Source: Blastopirellula sp. J2-11 (GTDB lineage Bacteria; Planctomycetota; Planctomycetia; Pirellulales; Pirellulaceae). From it: a stretch of 64,000 nucleotides of DNA. The stretch is taken from contig NZ_CP097384.1 of assembly GCF_024584705.1 (NCBI RefSeq), forward strand, positions 3,038,001 through 3,102,000, written 5' to 3'. Under the pieces are notes generated by a model, which was not told where the DNA came from, searched no databases, and was given only the letters and a program-made list of their open reading frames with translations. How positions within the stretch are numbered: position 1 is the first letter of the stretch; the number at the start of each line of letters is the position of its first letter. Position numbers and translations under genes: made by a program. Positions 63,453 to 64,000 of this stretch are shown in pieces.

Positions 63453-64000
63453 TTAGTGATTAAAGAGAAACTCTTTCGACGTGAGCAGGCTCCAGAAAAG
63501 ATCGTCTACTAATTCTTGACGATCCTCGGCTTGGAGTTGCTCAAACTCGGCGGAGATCGCTTCCGTTTCGGCGGTGGTCGGGAAGCGGCAAAGAGTCGCC
63601 AGGTAGGCCTCTTCAATGATTTCTGCTGCGGACTTGTCGCTTGTCGCTAATTGGCGCGAACGGCTATCTTTGGCGCCCAGCTTTTTCAGCAACGTCTCGC
63701 CGTTGTAGAGATGCAGCGCCTGCGTCATCGACGGCTCATCGCTCCGTTCGCACTCGCAGGTGATCAGACGTTCGGGACGACCAAAGGTCGCTAGAAAATC
63801 GGATTGAACGCTCGCATCGGGAAGCTGCATCGCGCGGGTGCCGGCGTCAAAGCCTTGGAAGGTCGACGGCGCCTTGGTTACGGCGGCGTAAGCGTCCAGG
63901 ATCACTTCTGCGGAAAGCCGACGCGGGTAGTAGCGAGAATAAAAGCGTCCGTCGTTTTCGTTTCTGGCGAGCGGTTGACTACTGCGCTGGTAGGCGGCCG
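63453..64000 (-). CDS. DUF1553-domain protein, 3' portion (runs off window)
   Basis: C-terminal part, at least 180 codons; the reading frame continues to base 64000. Segments: NDGRFYSRYYPRRLSAEVIL, KAPSTFQGFDAGTRAMQLPD, FGRPERLITCECERSDEPSM, EEAYLATLCRFPTTAET. These are diagnostic of the DUF1549/DUF1553 (PSD1) family, which often pairs with PSC1 cytochromes. It ends 22 nt before the cytochrome gene starts, so the two likely share one transcript. N-terminal DUF1549 part is outside. Confidence 0.88.
   Translation of the reverse strand, partial: AAYQRSSQPLARNENDGRFYSRYYPRRLSAEVILDAYAAVTKAPSTFQGFDAGTRAMQLPDASVQSDFLATFGRPERLITCECERSDEPSMTQALHLYNGETLLKKLGAKDSRSRQLATSDKSAAEIIEEAYLATLCRFPTTAETEAISAEFEQLQAEDRQELVDDLFWSLLTSKEFLFNH

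Overview
The window looks like chromosome of a planctomycete, most likely Pirellulaceae (Blastopirellula/Pirellula-like). The basis is family content: four DUF1559 proteins with the prepilin-like [21 protein letters not shown]-terminus, a Planctomycete-type cytochrome c/WD40 protein beside a DUF1553 protein, several secreted proteins with no clear family, moderately high GC and loosely packed genes on both strands. This is inference from families; no marker gene (rRNA, tRNA) was found.

Layout. 0-3.7 kb: minus-strand run of a Gfo/Idh/MocA oxidoreductase, an LpxL/HtrB-type acyltransferase, a Rieske protein and a GNAT acetyltransferase. 3.7-5.0 kb: gene-free, with stacked hairpins and dispersed repeats that recur near 35-37 kb and 42 kb. 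5.0-14.1 kb: an accessory island of lower and mixed GC. It holds an 860-aa GYF-domain membrane protein, an IS630-family element in two frames, two unknown AT-richer genes, a complete IS4-family element with ~40-bp inverted repeats, a polymorphic-toxin C-terminus with an HExxH zincin motif and a 2-TM putative immunity protein, an ISAs1 remnant, and a RAYT (REP-associated tyrosine transposase) element with perfect 22-bp terminal inverted repeats.

14.1-26.7 kb is mostly housekeeping: VKOR-DsbA fusion, SDR, a Gfo/Idh-like membrane protein, HtrA protease, SMR transporter, a divergent MurE-like ligase, an HTH-EIIA regulator with a double pseudo-receiver protein, then rimO, pgsA and a CPBP protease. 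27-46 kb has four DUF1559-plus-lipoprotein cassettes, a DUF971/DUF4105/CAP cluster, an AI-2E family permease, acnA, and a RepA/DnaB-like helicase bracketed by long perfect palindromes. 46-64 kb has DUF309, SDR, a release-factor-like GGQ protein, a large secreted protein, nadE, two small zinc-metallopeptidase-like proteins, an ABC-2 export module, a CBS protein and the cytochrome c/WD40 and DUF1553 pair that runs off the end.

The most unusual features are (1) the toxin/immunity remnant inside the transposon-rich island, (2) the helicase gene whose stop codon lies at the edge of one palindrome and whose upstream region carries a second, (3) at least five sequence families of intergenic palindromes and short dispersed repeats, and (4) an IS4 element with a perfect terminator hairpin ending directly on its transposase start codon. 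Coordinates come from reading the sequence; family names come from motif recognition without database searches.
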